From an uncultured Haliea sp. (lineage in GTDB: Bacteria > Pseudomonadota > Gammaproteobacteria > Pseudomonadales > Halieaceae), in assembly GCA_913061145.1 (NCBI GenBank), contig CAJXUQ010000001.1, positions 124,001 to 188,000 on the forward strand: DNA of 64,000 nt. The letters are read 5' to 3'. Numbering within the stretch: the first letter of the stretch is position 1; each line of letters opens with the position of its first letter. The position numbers were made by a program, and so were the translations under genes. This document shows, piece after piece, positions 52,886-62,509 of the stretch. The notes beneath the pieces are model-generated. The model saw only the letters and a program-made list of their open reading frames with translations. It was not told the DNA's origin and searched no databases.

Positions 52886-53853
52886 GGGTTCATGGCCCTC
52901 GCTGCATCCTGATCCGCCGCCTCGGCGGCCTCGGCACGGCCACCATAACCATACCCGTAGCCATACCCGTAGCCGTAGCCGACACCCATACCGAACAGAC
53001 CCATGCGCCGGCGCGAGGCGCGGTTCAACATGACCGCCACCATCTTGTCGGCGCCGATGTGTTCCAGCGCCTCCTTGACCGCGTGTTGCGGCGTAATGTC
53101 TGCCGAGGCGACAAACACAATCTGCCCCATAAAACTGGCCAGCACGCCCGCCTCGGTGGTGAGCAGCAGTGGCGGTGAATCAAAGACGATGATGCGATCG
53201 GGGTAACGGGCGGAGAGCTCCAGCATGAACTGGTGCATGTTTTCACTGGCCAACAGCTCTGTGGAATGTTCGTCGGCGGTGCCAGCGGGCAAGACGCGCA
53301 GCTTTTCCATGTTGGTGCGCAGTATGACGTCTTCCGGTTTCGCATCGCGACGCAGGACATCAAGCAGGCCCGGTGTACCAGCGGGAATGCCCAGACGGTG
53401 CCCAGCCGTGGCCTTGAGCACATCCGCATCGACAAACAAGACGGTCTTGTCCCGCTCCATGGCGATACTCATCGCCAGATTGATCGATGAAAACGTCTTG
53501 CCATCCCCCTGCAAGGCGCTGGTGACCATAATCAGGTTGGCATTGGGAATGGGCGTGGGTGACGCGCCAGAGGCGTTTTTCAGCAGAGGCCGCTTGATGG
53601 CGCGAAACTCCTCGGCGATAGCACTACGCGGAATCGCGGGCGTAAGAAAACCCTGAGCATGCAGCGCATCGAAGGGAATATGCACTTCGGCGCCACTTTG
53701 CCAGTCAGAGTCCTCGTCGCGCTGCTCTGCGACGGTGGCCTGCTGCGGCTCGCTTACGCCGGCCCGCTCCACCGTATTCTGCGGCTCAGGCTGCGGGGGC
53801 TGCGACTTCTTGGCCGCCTCCATCTGGCTGAGGGCTTTCTCGATTGTACTCAT
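52882..53853 (-). CDS. BY-kinase, exopolysaccharide/PEP-CTERM locus tyrosine autokinase
   Basis: This 323-residue P-loop ATPase has Walker A ALQGDGKTF (113-121), Walker A' VLFVDADV (138-145) and Walker B IIVFDSPP. An N-terminal disordered Gln/Pro-rich region precedes it. The C-terminus carries six Tyr in a Gly-Tyr repeat after MGVG, the likely autophosphorylation cluster. It belongs to TIGR03018 and pairs with the chain-length protein upstream to control polymer length and export. The LMW-PTP domain at 14-15.8 kb is a candidate counter-phosphatase. ATG at 53853; the 3' end overlaps the barrel gene. Confidence 0.94.
   Translation of the reverse strand: MSTIEKALSQMEAAKKSQPPQPEPQNTVERAGVSEPQQATVAEQRDEDSDWQSGAEVHIPFDALHAQGFLTPAIPRSAIAEEFRAIKRPLLKNASGASPTPIPNANLIMVTSALQGDGKTFSSINLAMSIAMERDKTVLFVDADVLKATAGHRLGIPAGTPGLLDVLRRDAKPEDVILRTNMEKLRVLPAGTADEHSTELLASENMHQFMLELSARYPDRIIVFDSPPLLLTTEAGVLASFMGQIVFVASADITPQHAVKEALEHIGADKMVAVMLNRASRRRMGLFGMGVGYGYGYGYGYGYGGRAEAAEAADQDAARAMNP
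52943..52980 (-). repeat. Hexanucleotide repeat encoding the Gly-Tyr tail
   Basis: Six consecutive GGN-TAY units code for the Tyr cluster at the BY-kinase C-terminus. The units vary between TAC and TAT and between GGC, GGG and GGT, so the repeat is old, but replication slippage could still add or remove tyrosines without shifting frame. Confidence 0.85.
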
Positions 53854-53911
53854 TGTTCTGCTCTCCGGCCCCTGGGCCTGCTGTCAGCCGAACCGGCCCC
53901 GATAACGGACA

Positions 53912-55450
53912 TCATGCTGTCATCCCCGGCGCGATGAGCACACCGGCAAACGCGACCAACAAGGCCCCGCCGCACACCGCAAACCCCGCCAGACGCCACA
54001 GGCTGCTGCGCTTTTCCTCCGGCGACTTGTTCCAGGTGACGGTGCCCAACAGGGGCAAACCCGTCGAATGTGCCAGCATGCGGGCGTCGGTCACAATCGG
54101 ATGCACCAGCGTCAGCAGCAGTGCCACGCCCACACCCGCACCCAGCGCAACGATCAGCACGCCGGCGTTCAACAGCAGCTTGTTGGGCTTGCTGGGTTTA
54201 CGCGGCACAAACGGCGGATCGATAACGCGGAAGCTGACTTCACCACCCGTGCTTTCCACATCGCCGGACAACCGCGCGGACTCACGCCGCTCCAGCATCT
54301 GCTGATGCTGCCGTGCGATCACATCGTAATCGCGATTCAGTTGCTTCAGCTCGGCTTCAACTTCGGGAATCTGATTCACCTTCGCCGCCAACTCGTCGGC
54401 ACGGCGCTCGAATTCGGCGACGCGCACCCGCAGCTCGGCGGCTTCGGCTTCGGTCTGCGCCAGCATGCTGCGCATGCCCTGGTAGACCGGGCTGCTGGCC
54501 AGGCCACTGAACGAGGCACCGGGCTGTTCCCGCATGCGCGCGTACTCCGCCTGCCGCTCCGCCTCCAACTCCTCGATAAGACCGCGCAGGCGCACGACTT
54601 CGGGGTGCTTCGCCGTATAACGCGCCAGCAATCCGTCCATCTGCAGCTGCAGGGACTGCACCCGGGCATCCAGCGGCGACTGCGCCATGCCGGAGGAGCC
54701 TCCCGCTATAAACACAGGGTCCTCACCCTCGATTTGGCGCTGCAACTCACGGCGGCGGTTCTCGACTTCGCGCAATTGCAGCTGCGCCTGCTGCAAAGCA
54801 CCCCGGGTTTCCTGCAGGCGGCTGTAGTAGTCCCCGCCGCCCCCGGGCAACACGTCGACATTCTGTTGCTTGAACATGGCCAGCCGGCGCTCGGCCTCGA
54901 CCAGCCGCTGCTCCGACTCTGCGATTTGCTGTTGCAGGAAGCTCTGCGCGTCGGAACTGTCCTCGCGTTTGTCACTCATGGAGTTTTCGATGAACACCGT
55001 GATCAGCGCCTGCGCCACGCGCCGGGCGGTCTCCCGGTCTGGGTCCGTCACGGAAATGGTATAGAGCGAGGTGTTGCCACGACTGCCGGACAGCCCAATG
55101 GACTCCTGCATACGCTTGATCAACGCTTCTTTCTCGACCTCCGTGGTCGCCCCGAGGTCCAGATCGGTCATGCGCGCCAGCCGCTCCATATTCGGCCGGC
55201 TGAGCAGCGTCTGGCTCATCATCTGGATGCGCTGGTTGATGTCCGGCGTGATGGTGAGCCCACGCATGAGTGGGCGCAGGACGGAGTTCGTATCCACGTG
55301 CATGCGGGCCGTCGCCACGTAGGACTCCGGCATCTGCCAGACGTAAGCCCAGCCCGTGAGGGCCAACACCCAGGCCGTGCCGAGCGCGAGCCAGCGGTGT
55401 CGCCAGACCCCCAGCACATAGCTGACCAGTTGCGCAAACACATCCTGCAT
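53912..55450 (-). CDS. Polysaccharide chain-length determinant (Wzz-like), PEP-CTERM locus type
   Basis: This 512-residue inner-membrane protein has an N-terminal helix (WLALGTAWVLALTGWAYVW), then a Wzz domain (YVATARMHVDTNSVLRPLMRGL), a long periplasmic coiled coil (about 165-400, rich in Gln, Glu, Arg and Leu), a Pro-rich VIDPPFVPRKPSKPN motif and a second helix pair near the end (LLLNAGVLIVALGAGVGVALLL; FAVCGGALLVAFAGVLIAP). It fits TIGR03007. It should set EPS chain length together with the BY-kinase encoded 58 bases downstream. ATG at 55450. Confidence 0.94.
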   Translation of the reverse strand: MQDVFAQLVSYVLGVWRHRWLALGTAWVLALTGWAYVWQMPESYVATARMHVDTNSVLRPLMRGLTITPDINQRIQMMSQTLLSRPNMERLARMTDLDLGATTEVEKEALIKRMQESIGLSGSRGNTSLYTISVTDPDRETARRVAQALITVFIENSMSDKREDSSDAQSFLQQQIAESEQRLVEAERRLAMFKQQNVDVLPGGGGDYYSRLQETRGALQQAQLQLREVENRRRELQRQIEGEDPVFIAGGSSGMAQSPLDARVQSLQLQMDGLLARYTAKHPEVVRLRGLIEELEAERQAEYARMREQPGASFSGLASSPVYQGMRSMLAQTEAEAAELRVRVAEFERRADELAAKVNQIPEVEAELKQLNRDYDVIARQHQQMLERRESARLSGDVESTGGEVSFRVIDPPFVPRKPSKPNKLLLNAGVLIVALGAGVGVALLLTLVHPIVTDARMLAHSTGLPLLGTVTWNKSPEEKRSSLWRLAGFAVCGGALLVAFAGVLIAPGMTA

Positions 55451-55491
55451 GGCTCGCTACTCCGCGACCGACCGGAACCGCACCCGACTCA

Positions 55492-56130
55492 TCAGAACCA
55501 GCTCTCGGAAATGATGACGATATCGCCGGGCTGCAGCGCCATGTTCGCCGAGATGTCGCCCTTCTTCAGAAGGTCATCCAGACGCAGGCCGTAGGAGTCC
55601 TGCGTGCCACCGTGGGTACGTACCAGTACCGATTTATTGCCCGCGGCAAACTCGGTCATCCCGCCCACCGCGATCATCAGGTCGAGCAGCGTCATGTGCT
55701 GTCGATAGGGTACGCTGGAGGGTGTTGCTGCTTCGCCCACGACGCGCACCTGCTGCTCAGGCACGCCCACAAACCCGTTGACGATGACACTGACCACGGG
55801 CTGGCGCACGTAATCGCCATAGGCTTTCTCGATATCACGCGCCAGTTCGGTCGAGGTACGACCACTCGCCTGCAGATCCTCAACCAGACGCGTGGTGAAC
55901 TTGCCGTCCGGACGCACAATGCCCGTCGTGGTGAGTTCCGGGTTACCCCAGACGAAAATCTCCATCGTATCGCCGGGACCGATGACATAGTTGTAATCTG
56001 GCGCCGCAGACCGCTCAGCGACCGGCGCCGGTGGATGCGAGGCACAGGCCGCCAGGGTCAAGACCATCAGCGCTGCCAGCACGCGGGCAACAGGCGAACG
56101 CCCCTCTGGAAGTTCGGTGAATATGCTCAT
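55492..56130 (-). CDS. Wza-like polysaccharide export lipoprotein, PEP-CTERM system-associated
   Basis: This 212-residue protein has a lipobox LTLAAC (Cys29) and a Poly_export domain (DYNYVIGPGDTMEIFVWGNPELT, VRPDGKFTTRLVEDLQASGRT), followed by a SLBB-type domain (VRVVGEAATPSSVPYRQHMTLLDLMIAVGG). It is the short form typical of XrtA loci (TIGR03027), lacking the C-terminal helix of full-length Wza. It should be the outer-membrane export pore or its periplasmic part. ATG at 56130; 41 bases separate it from the chain-length gene. Confidence 0.95.
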   Translation of the reverse strand: MSIFTELPEGRSPVARVLAALMVLTLAACASHPPAPVAERSAAPDYNYVIGPGDTMEIFVWGNPELTTTGIVRPDGKFTTRLVEDLQASGRTSTELARDIEKAYGDYVRQPVVSVIVNGFVGVPEQQVRVVGEAATPSSVPYRQHMTLLDLMIAVGGMTEFAAGNKSVLVRTHGGTQDSYGLRLDDLLKKGDISANMALQPGDIVIISESWF

Positions 56131-56272
56131 CTTCTTCTACTCCTCAGCGAGCCATTGGCGGCCCATTTTGTTTTACCACGTTTGCCAGGTGCCACGTCGT
56201 CAGCACAAAAACAACTGCCAGCGTAACAACAGGTAACCACATTCGATGGGCAATATCCCACCGTTTTCCCCA

Positions 56273-57751
56273 CTATTCCAGAAAAAACCCGAAGCTGAAC
56301 CCGGTAGCCGCCCAGGCGACCAGGGCAATGGACGCCAGCAGGATTCCGCCGATCACCCAGCCCCCACCAAACTCCCTGGCCGGGCTCTGGGCACCGTGCC
56401 CGCGCGCCGCGGTGGTCGACTTCGTGGCGCGCCCTTTGCTGGTAGGCGCAACGCGCCGCGCCCGACCCGGGGCTACCGCGGGTTCACCCTGCGCTGGCCT
56501 CCCAACAACGGGGGGCTCGTCACTTGCTGCGTCCTGCGCTGCTGATGCCGGTGCAGGGGCGGGCGCAATGGTTTCCGTCGCCCGCATCACGTCCACCGCC
56601 GCGGTCACTGCGACGTCTGTCTCCACGTGCCCTTGCATCGGCGCTGGAACGGATTCGTCGGTGCCGGTGCGCCGCGCGGTCACGCCGGCGGCGCCGGAAA
56701 CCACCGTCAGGTGCTGACGCCCCCGAACGACCTGCTGCTCCGGCTGCAGCTGACCCGAATCCTCCGCCTGCCCGGTGTCGCCTGTTGCCATCTCTCCAGC
56801 TTCGCGCTGCGCGGCGCTACTTGCACCCGTGCCCTCCGAGGCCTCAGCGCCTGCATCAACCTGCGCTGCCGCGGCCCCTTCATCGGGTGTGTCCTCCAGC
56901 CCGTGAAAATCCGCCTCGGACCAGCTGGCGCCAGCAGCCAGATGCTCGTCCTGCAGTTCGCCGATCACCTCGCGCACATCCGCGACTTCCACACGATGCC
57001 GCTGCTCCAGCGCGCAGTGCAGCAGCAGTCGACTGCAAATAAGGTTGATACGCCGCGGTATCCCTTCACTGAACTTGTACACCAGAGGGAAAACGGCCTG
57101 ACTGAAGGCCGGATCGCCCCGCCAGCCGACGACGTCGAGGCGATGCAGAATGTACTCCCGGGTTTCTTCCATCTCGAGTGACTTCAGGTGGCTGGCCGCA
57201 ACGATGCGCTGGTGCACCTGTTCCAGCTCCGGGCGCAGCACCAGCTCCCGCAGCTCGGGTTGGCCAAGGAGGAAGATCTGCAGCAGGGGCTTCCCAGCCA
57301 CCTGGATGTTGGTCAGCAGACGCAGCTCTTCCATTGCAGACACTGCGAGATCCTGTGCCTCATCGACGATCAGCAGCGCACGCCGCCCATCGCGGTGCCA
57401 GGCGCGCAGCTGCTGGGTGAGCCGCTGCAGCAACTCGCCTTTCTCCACGACATCAACCGCCACCCCGAACTCGTAGGCGACGAGCTTCAGCAAGTCGTCA
57501 GCCTTCAGCTGGCTGCACACCAGATTGGCCACCCGCACGTTTTCACCGCTGAGGTGTTCAATCAGCGCGCCGACCAGCGTGGTCTTGCCGGTGCCGGGGC
57601 GACCGGTGACCATGACGAAGCCTTCCTCACGCATGAACGCATACGCCATGTAGGCGCGCGCTTTGATATAGCCCTTGTGCGCATAGGCAAACGCATGGTC
57701 CGGGCTGAGCCGGAAGGGCTCCGAATTGAAGCGGTAGAACTGGTCGTACAT
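56273..57751 (-). CDS. XrtA-associated secretion ATPase (ExeA-like)
   Basis: This 492-residue protein has an AAA ATPase domain in its first 270 residues: FYRFNSEPFRLSPDHAFAY, Walker A TGRPGTGKTT (49-58), Walker B LLIVDEAQDL and sensor-like PRRINLICSRLLL. It belongs to TIGR03015. A long Ala/Glu/Thr-rich, probably disordered region (about 285-460) leads to a single C-terminal membrane helix (GGILLASIALVAWAATGFSFG). It may energise assembly of the export or exosortase apparatus. The C-terminal tail is longer than the bare ATPase domain. 142 bases without a gene separate it from the Wza-like gene. Confidence 0.93.
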   Translation of the reverse strand: MYDQFYRFNSEPFRLSPDHAFAYAHKGYIKARAYMAYAFMREEGFVMVTGRPGTGKTTLVGALIEHLSGENVRVANLVCSQLKADDLLKLVAYEFGVAVDVVEKGELLQRLTQQLRAWHRDGRRALLIVDEAQDLAVSAMEELRLLTNIQVAGKPLLQIFLLGQPELRELVLRPELEQVHQRIVAASHLKSLEMEETREYILHRLDVVGWRGDPAFSQAVFPLVYKFSEGIPRRINLICSRLLLHCALEQRHRVEVADVREVIGELQDEHLAAGASWSEADFHGLEDTPDEGAAAAQVDAGAEASEGTGASSAAQREAGEMATGDTGQAEDSGQLQPEQQVVRGRQHLTVVSGAAGVTARRTGTDESVPAPMQGHVETDVAVTAAVDVMRATETIAPAPAPASAAQDAASDEPPVVGRPAQGEPAVAPGRARRVAPTSKGRATKSTTAARGHGAQSPAREFGGGWVIGGILLASIALVAWAATGFSFGFFLE

Positions 57752-57876
57752 GGCGACGCGTCTCTACGGGTTGCTCGTTATGACCCTAATGGTGCAGGCA
57801 AAGCCATTGTACCGCAAGGTAACATGTGCCTTGACTTCCCGGATTGTGAACCAGTTCAAGGCAGGCACACACGGCA

Positions 57877-59205
57877 CTATAGCCGCCAGAGTGCCACTCC
57901 GGCCGCTGCGGCCTCTGCACGGTCCAGCACGCCCTTCACGTCGATGACCACTCCGCCCGGCGCCAGAATGGGGGTGACCACATCCAGGCCCTTTGCCAGA
58001 TACTCGGCATGCGGCACAGCCAACACCACAGCATGCGCCGCGGGCAAGGACGCCCAGCCGACCAACTTGATGCCGTACTCCTCCTCTGCCTCCGCCGCAT
58101 CGGCGAGGGGGTCGTGCACAGTCACATCGCAGCAGTAGTCCTGTAATTCGCGGATGATGTCCTCAACCCGCGAGTTGCGCAGGTCCGGGCAGTTCTCCTT
58201 GAAGGTAAGACCGAGCACGGTGACGCGCGCTCCTGCCACCGGATGGCCCCGGCTGACCAGCTGCTTGACCGTCTGCTCGGCGATGAACTTGCCCATGCCA
58301 TCGTTCGTTTTGCGCCCGCCCAGCACGACCTGCGGATGGTAGCCCGCGCTCTCGGCCTTGTACGTGAGGTAGTAAGGGTCCACGCCGATACAATGCCCCC
58401 CGACCAGACCGGGGCGGAACGGCAGGAAATTCCATTTGGTGCCCGCCGCCTCCAGCACATCCAGGGTGTCGATGCCCAGCTTGTTGAAAATCATCGCCAA
58501 CTCGTTCATCAGGGCGATATTCAGGTCGCGCTGGGTATTCTCGATGACCTTGGCCGCCTCAGCCACTTTCACACTGGCGGCGCGGTGCACGCCGGCGTCA
58601 ACCACGCTCTCGTAAAGTCGGGCAACGCGATCGAGGGTGGCAGGGGTGTCCCCCGAAACCACCTTGGTGATGGTCTCCAAGCGGTGAACCTTGTCACCGG
58701 GGTTGATGCGTTCCGGCGAGTAGCCAATGAAAAAACCGGCATCCGCCGCGACATCCTCTCCGCTGCGACCCGCCCAGGTCAGCCCTGAACCGGCCTCCAG
58801 CAGGGGCACGCACACTTCCTCCGTACACCCCGGGTATACCGTGGACTCGAAGATGACCACCGTGCCCGGGCGCAGGTGTTGCGCCACAGTGCGCGACGCC
58901 CCTTCAAGGGGACTCAGGTCCGGCCGATGGGCGTGGTCAATCGGCGTCGGCACCACCACGATAATAATAGACGCCTCAGAAAGCGCCGCAGGCTCGGTGG
59001 TGAACTCCAACTGTGAAGCCGAAGCCAGCGCCTCTGGCGACACCTCGCCACTCGGATCATGGCCGGCACGGTAATGGGCAAGCTTGCGTGCATTCAGGTC
59101 GAAGCCGATGGTGCGGCGCTTGCGGCCGAAGGCGACCGCCAGAGGCAGGCCAACATAGCCAAGCCCAACAATTGCTACCGTTTCTTGCATGGATAAATCG
59201 CTCAT
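57877..59205 (-). CDS. tviB: UDP-N-acetylhexosamine 6-dehydrogenase (TviB/WbpO-like)
   Basis: This 442-residue NAD-dependent enzyme has the Rossmann motif [18 protein letters not shown], the VVPTPID strand, [12 protein letters not shown], substrate loop [29 protein letters not shown] and the catalytic Cys in [15 protein letters not shown]. It oxidises UDP-GlcNAc (or its epimer) at C6 to the uronic acid. The start [14 protein letters not shown] at 59205 overlaps the epimerase stop (ATGA). The pair resembles TviB-TviC of Vi antigen and WbpO-WbpP of O-antigen synthesis, giving UDP-GalNAcA. Confidence 0.92.
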   Translation of the reverse strand: MSDLSMQETVAIVGLGYVGLPLAVAFGRKRRTIGFDLNARKLAHYRAGHDPSGEVSPEALASASQLEFTTEPAALSEASIIIVVVPTPIDHAHRPDLSPLEGASRTVAQHLRPGTVVIFESTVYPGCTEEVCVPLLEAGSGLTWAGRSGEDVAADAGFFIGYSPERINPGDKVHRLETITKVVSGDTPATLDRVARLYESVVDAGVHRAASVKVAEAAKVIENTQRDLNIALMNELAMIFNKLGIDTLDVLEAAGTKWNFLPFRPGLVGGHCIGVDPYYLTYKAESAGYHPQVVLGGRKTNDGMGKFIAEQTVKQLVSRGHPVAGARVTVLGLTFKENCPDLRNSRVEDIIRELQDYCCDVTVHDPLADAAEAEEEYGIKLVGWASLPAAHAVVLAVPHAEYLAKGLDVVTPILAPGGVVIDVKGVLDRAEAAAAGVALWRL

Positions 59206-60227
59206 TTGGATGACTGCCCCATAAACCACGCCGCGGTGCGGGCCAGACCTTCTTCAACCGCGTACTGTGGCGTATACCCCAGCAGGCGCGCTGCTTTGCT
59301 GATGTCCGCCTGGGAATGCCGTACATCGCCTTCCCGGAAATCTGCGTAGACCGGCTCCAGGGCGGCCAACTCCGGACTACGCTCACTCAACAGGTCACGT
59401 ATGCCGTAGTACAGGGCGTTCAGTGTTGTGCGCCCGCCGTAAGCCACGTTGTAGACCTGGTTCACCGCCTCCGGCGACTCCACGGTGGCCGCCAGCAGGT
59501 TGGCTTGCACCACGTTGTCGATGTAACAGAAGTCGCGCGAGGTTTCGCCATCACCGTTGATCTGGCAGCGCTGCCCGGCGGTGAGTTCGCCGAACCAGCG
59601 CGGAATAACGGCAGCGTAGGCACCCTGCGGGTCCTGCCGGGGTCCGAACACATTGAAATAGCGCAGGCCAACCGTCTGCATGCCGTAGGCGCGCCCGAAC
59701 ACATCCGCGTAAAGCTCGTTGACATATTTGGTCACGGCGTAGGGCGACAGCGGCTTGCCAATCTCGTCCTCGACCTTGGGCAAACCCGGATGATCACCGT
59801 AGGTCGACGACGAGGCGGCATAGACGAAACGCGTGACGCCGGCGTCACGCGCGGCCACCAGCATGTTGACAAAGCCATCGATGTTGGCGGCATTGGTCAG
59901 GAGAGGATCCTCCAGAGAGCGGGGAACACTGCCCAGCGCTGCCTCGTGGAGCACGTAGTGGACACCCTCCACGGCCTGCCGACAATCCGCGAGCGAACGG
60001 ATATCCCCCTCCTGGAATTCGAAGCTGCCCGCCCCTGCCGCCTCCTGGTGCAACGCCTCAAGATTGTGCCGGTGGCCGGTTGCGAAGTTGTCCAGGCCGC
60101 GCACATGCTGACCCAGCTGCAGCAGACGCTGGCACAGGTGCGAGCCGATGAACCCTGCGGCACCGGTCACCAGCCAGGTCACCGGGCTCGCCCGCAGCGC
60201 ACCCTCGGTTGCTTCGATTGTTCTCAT
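59202..60227 (-). CDS. tviC: UDP-N-acetylglucosamine 4-epimerase (TviC/WbpP-like)
   Basis: This 341-residue extended SDR has [17 protein letters not shown] (NAD site), [40 protein letters not shown] and the catalytic [13 protein letters not shown] (Tyr-x3-Lys), then [23 protein letters not shown]. The match to the WbpP/TviC C4-epimerase type is close. It makes the galacto-epimer of UDP-GlcNAc or UDP-GlcNAcA. It is the first gene of the long minus-strand EPS operon, so the promoter should lie between 60228 and 60400. Confidence 0.93.
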   Translation of the reverse strand: MRTIEATEGALRASPVTWLVTGAAGFIGSHLCQRLLQLGQHVRGLDNFATGHRHNLEALHQEAAGAGSFEFQEGDIRSLADCRQAVEGVHYVLHEAALGSVPRSLEDPLLTNAANIDGFVNMLVAARDAGVTRFVYAASSSTYGDHPGLPKVEDEIGKPLSPYAVTKYVNELYADVFGRAYGMQTVGLRYFNVFGPRQDPQGAYAAVIPRWFGELTAGQRCQINGDGETSRDFCYIDNVVQANLLAATVESPEAVNQVYNVAYGGRTTLNALYYGIRDLLSERSPELAALEPVYADFREGDVRHSQADISKAARLLGYTPQYAVEEGLARTAAWFMGQSSK

Positions 60228-60315
60228 TCCCCACTCTTCCCCATTCGGAACAGGCGCGGCGGCGCGACCCTGTAGACCTGAAATGTGCTGCGTTTGGCAT
60301 CTACGCGCTGTCAGC

Positions 60316-60343
60316 GTTTACACACTGTTACACTGAGTATAAG
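60316..60343 (+). promoter_or_regulatory. Possible sigma-70 promoter for prsK-prsR
   Basis: GTTTAC and TATAAG hexamers are separated by 16 bases, about 80 bases before the prsK start. TGTCAGCGTTTACA at 60309-60322 contains both half-sites of the PrsR box, but 3 bases closer together, so autoregulation is possible though unproven. No sigma-54 site was found facing either side of this 195-base divergent gap. Confidence 0.3.
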
Positions 60344-60422
60344 GTCTGAACGCTATCACGGCCATGCCTGCACACGCAGCGCGGCATAACACGACAGATT
60401 CGGCGGGGAGTGGGACAATCGG

Positions 60423-62498
60423 ATGATGGGCAATATCGGCCTGATAACGCACCTGATTGCCGCCACCAGTTTCGGACTGCTGGCCCTGCTGCTCGTCTTT
60501 CAGTGGCGCGTGCAGCCACTGGGTATCAGCCTCGTGCTTGCCTGCACGGCCTCCGCACTCTGGTCCGCCATCATCGGGCTTGGCACACTGGCAGAGTATC
60601 CCCCCGTCCACCTGATACAGGTCGCAGAACTGGTCCGCAATATCGCCTGGGTGTACTTCCTGCTACAACTGCTTGGCCTGCAGACCGACGGCGCCTCGCT
60701 CACCCTGCGCGGCCGCGACTGGCGGCCGCTGTTCTACCTGGGTTCTGCGGTCGCCCTGTTGATTGTGCTGGCGCCGATGCTGGCACCACTGGGAGGCCTG
60801 CACTTCGGCTACGAAGTCACGCTCGGCCTGTGGCTGGCCTTTGCCCTCGGCACGCTGTTGGTTGTGGAACAGCTCTACCGCAATGCCACCACGGCGGAGC
60901 GCTGGTCGCTGAAGTTTCTCTGTTTCAGCCTGGGCGCCATCGCCGCCTGGGACTTCTTCATGTACTCCGAGGCCCTGCTGTTCCGTCGCCTGGACCCGGA
61001 CCTGTGGCAGGCGCGCGGACTGGTCAACGCGGTGGTCACACCGGCGCTGGGTATTGCCTTTGCACGCTACAGCTCATGGCGTGTGAAACTCCAGGTCTCC
61101 CGACAGGTCGTCTTCCATACGGTCACGCTGGTGGGTGCCGGCATCTACCTGCTGGGCATGGCCGCGATCGGCTACTTCCTCAAGTTCATGGGAGGCACCT
61201 GGGGTACAGTGCTGCAGCTCGCTTTTCTGGTCGCCGCCGCAACGCTGCTGTTCAGCCTGCTGTTCTCCGGCCGCCTGAGAGCGCTACTGCGCGTGCAGTT
61301 GAGTAAACACTTCTTCAGCTATCGCTATGATTACCGTGAGGAGTGGTTAAAGTTCACCCGGGCACTCGCCAGCCTCAATGAAGAAGTCGCTGAGGGGATC
61401 ATCCGGATCATGGGCCCGCTGGTCGACAGCCGGGCTGGGCTGCTGTGGGGCGGCAGCGAGGGCCAACCCCTGCGCCTGCTCGCACACTGGGAGATGAGCG
61501 TTCCCGAGGGCGCCGCCGAAGAGGGCCTCGGGGCGTTGCCCGCCTGGCTGCAGCGCACAGACTGGGTGATCAACCTGCAGGAATGGCGGGCCTCGCCGGA
61601 TGTCTATGTTGACCTGCAACTGCCGCGTTGGTTGCGGCAGGATGAATCGCTCTGGCTGATCATCCCACTGGTCTTCCGCGACCGCCTGGAGGGTGTATTG
61701 ATGCTGCGACGGTCGGAACTGAAGGACAGTATCAACTGGGAAGACCGCGACCTGCTGAAAACTGCCGGCCGCCAGGCCGCCAGCCACCTGGCTCAGCATC
61801 TGGCGAGCCAGGCACTGGTTGAGGCGCGGCAGTTCGATGCGTTCAACCGCTTATCAGCGTATGTCGTGCACGACCTGAAAAATATTCTGGCGCAGCAGTC
61901 CCTGATCGTATCCAATGCTGCCAAGCACCGCCATAATCCGGCATTTATTGATGACATGATCGCCACTGTCGACAACTCGGTGGCGCGCATGCAGCGCCTG
62001 ATGGAGCAAATGCGCAGCGGTATGCGCAGTGTCAGTGCGGCTGATGTTGAGCTGGAACCACTGCTGCGCCAGGTCGTTGAGGGCAGGAGTAGCGCCCGGC
62101 CCATCCCCAGTCTTGCAGGCCTCGACCACCCGGTGCACGTGGAAGCGGACAGCGAACGGCTCGCCACCGTATTCAACCACCTGATCCAGAACGCACAGGA
62201 GGCGACCCCGGCCGATGGCAGCGTCAGTGTGCAGATCACCACCGGCGACAACCAGGTGATCGTGGACATCAGCGACAGCGGCCGCGGCATGGACGCCGAG
62301 TTCCTGCGACTGCGACTGTTCCGCCCCTTTGAATCCACCAAGGGCCTGACCGGTATGGGCATCGGCGCATTCGAGAGCCGGGAGTACATCCGCCAGCTGG
62401 GTGGCGATATCAGCGTGCAGAGCGAGCCGGGCGTCGGGAGCCGTTTCCGGGTGACCCTGCCCCAGGCCGGCGGACTCTCAACGAGCAACATGGAATAA
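60423..62498 (+). CDS. prsK: XrtA/PEP-CTERM system sensor histidine kinase PrsK
   Basis: This 691-residue kinase has about eight N-terminal membrane helices (to about residue 285), a GAF-like cytoplasmic domain (about 310-460), a dimerisation helix with the H-box AYVVHDLKNILAQQ (His483) and an ATPase domain with NHLIQNAQEATP (N-box), DSGRGMD (G1) and GMGIGAFESREYI. The HDLKN box and membrane layout are those of the PEP-CTERM kinase family (TIGR02916). It should phosphorylate PrsR, encoded 11 bases downstream. A double ATG (60423/60426) leaves the start open by one codon. Confidence 0.95.
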   Translation: MMGNIGLITHLIAATSFGLLALLLVFQWRVQPLGISLVLACTASALWSAIIGLGTLAEYPPVHLIQVAELVRNIAWVYFLLQLLGLQTDGASLTLRGRDWRPLFYLGSAVALLIVLAPMLAPLGGLHFGYEVTLGLWLAFALGTLLVVEQLYRNATTAERWSLKFLCFSLGAIAAWDFFMYSEALLFRRLDPDLWQARGLVNAVVTPALGIAFARYSSWRVKLQVSRQVVFHTVTLVGAGIYLLGMAAIGYFLKFMGGTWGTVLQLAFLVAAATLLFSLLFSGRLRALLRVQLSKHFFSYRYDYREEWLKFTRALASLNEEVAEGIIRIMGPLVDSRAGLLWGGSEGQPLRLLAHWEMSVPEGAAEEGLGALPAWLQRTDWVINLQEWRASPDVYVDLQLPRWLRQDESLWLIIPLVFRDRLEGVLMLRRSELKDSINWEDRDLLKTAGRQAASHLAQHLASQALVEARQFDAFNRLSAYVVHDLKNILAQQSLIVSNAAKHRHNPAFIDDMIATVDNSVARMQRLMEQMRSGMRSVSAADVELEPLLRQVVEGRSSARPIPSLAGLDHPVHVEADSERLATVFNHLIQNAQEATPADGSVSVQITTGDNQVIVDISDSGRGMDAEFLRLRLFRPFESTKGLTGMGIGAFESREYIRQLGGDISVQSEPGVGSRFRVTLPQAGGLSTSNME

Positions 62499-62509
62499 CC
62501 GGATACAAC

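Noticed and set aside
56180-56210. GTGGCACCTGGCAAAC (minus strand) before the Wza-like gene as a sigma-54 promoter
   Set aside because: The -24 element is good, but the -12 position reads AC, not GC, at 10-base spacing.
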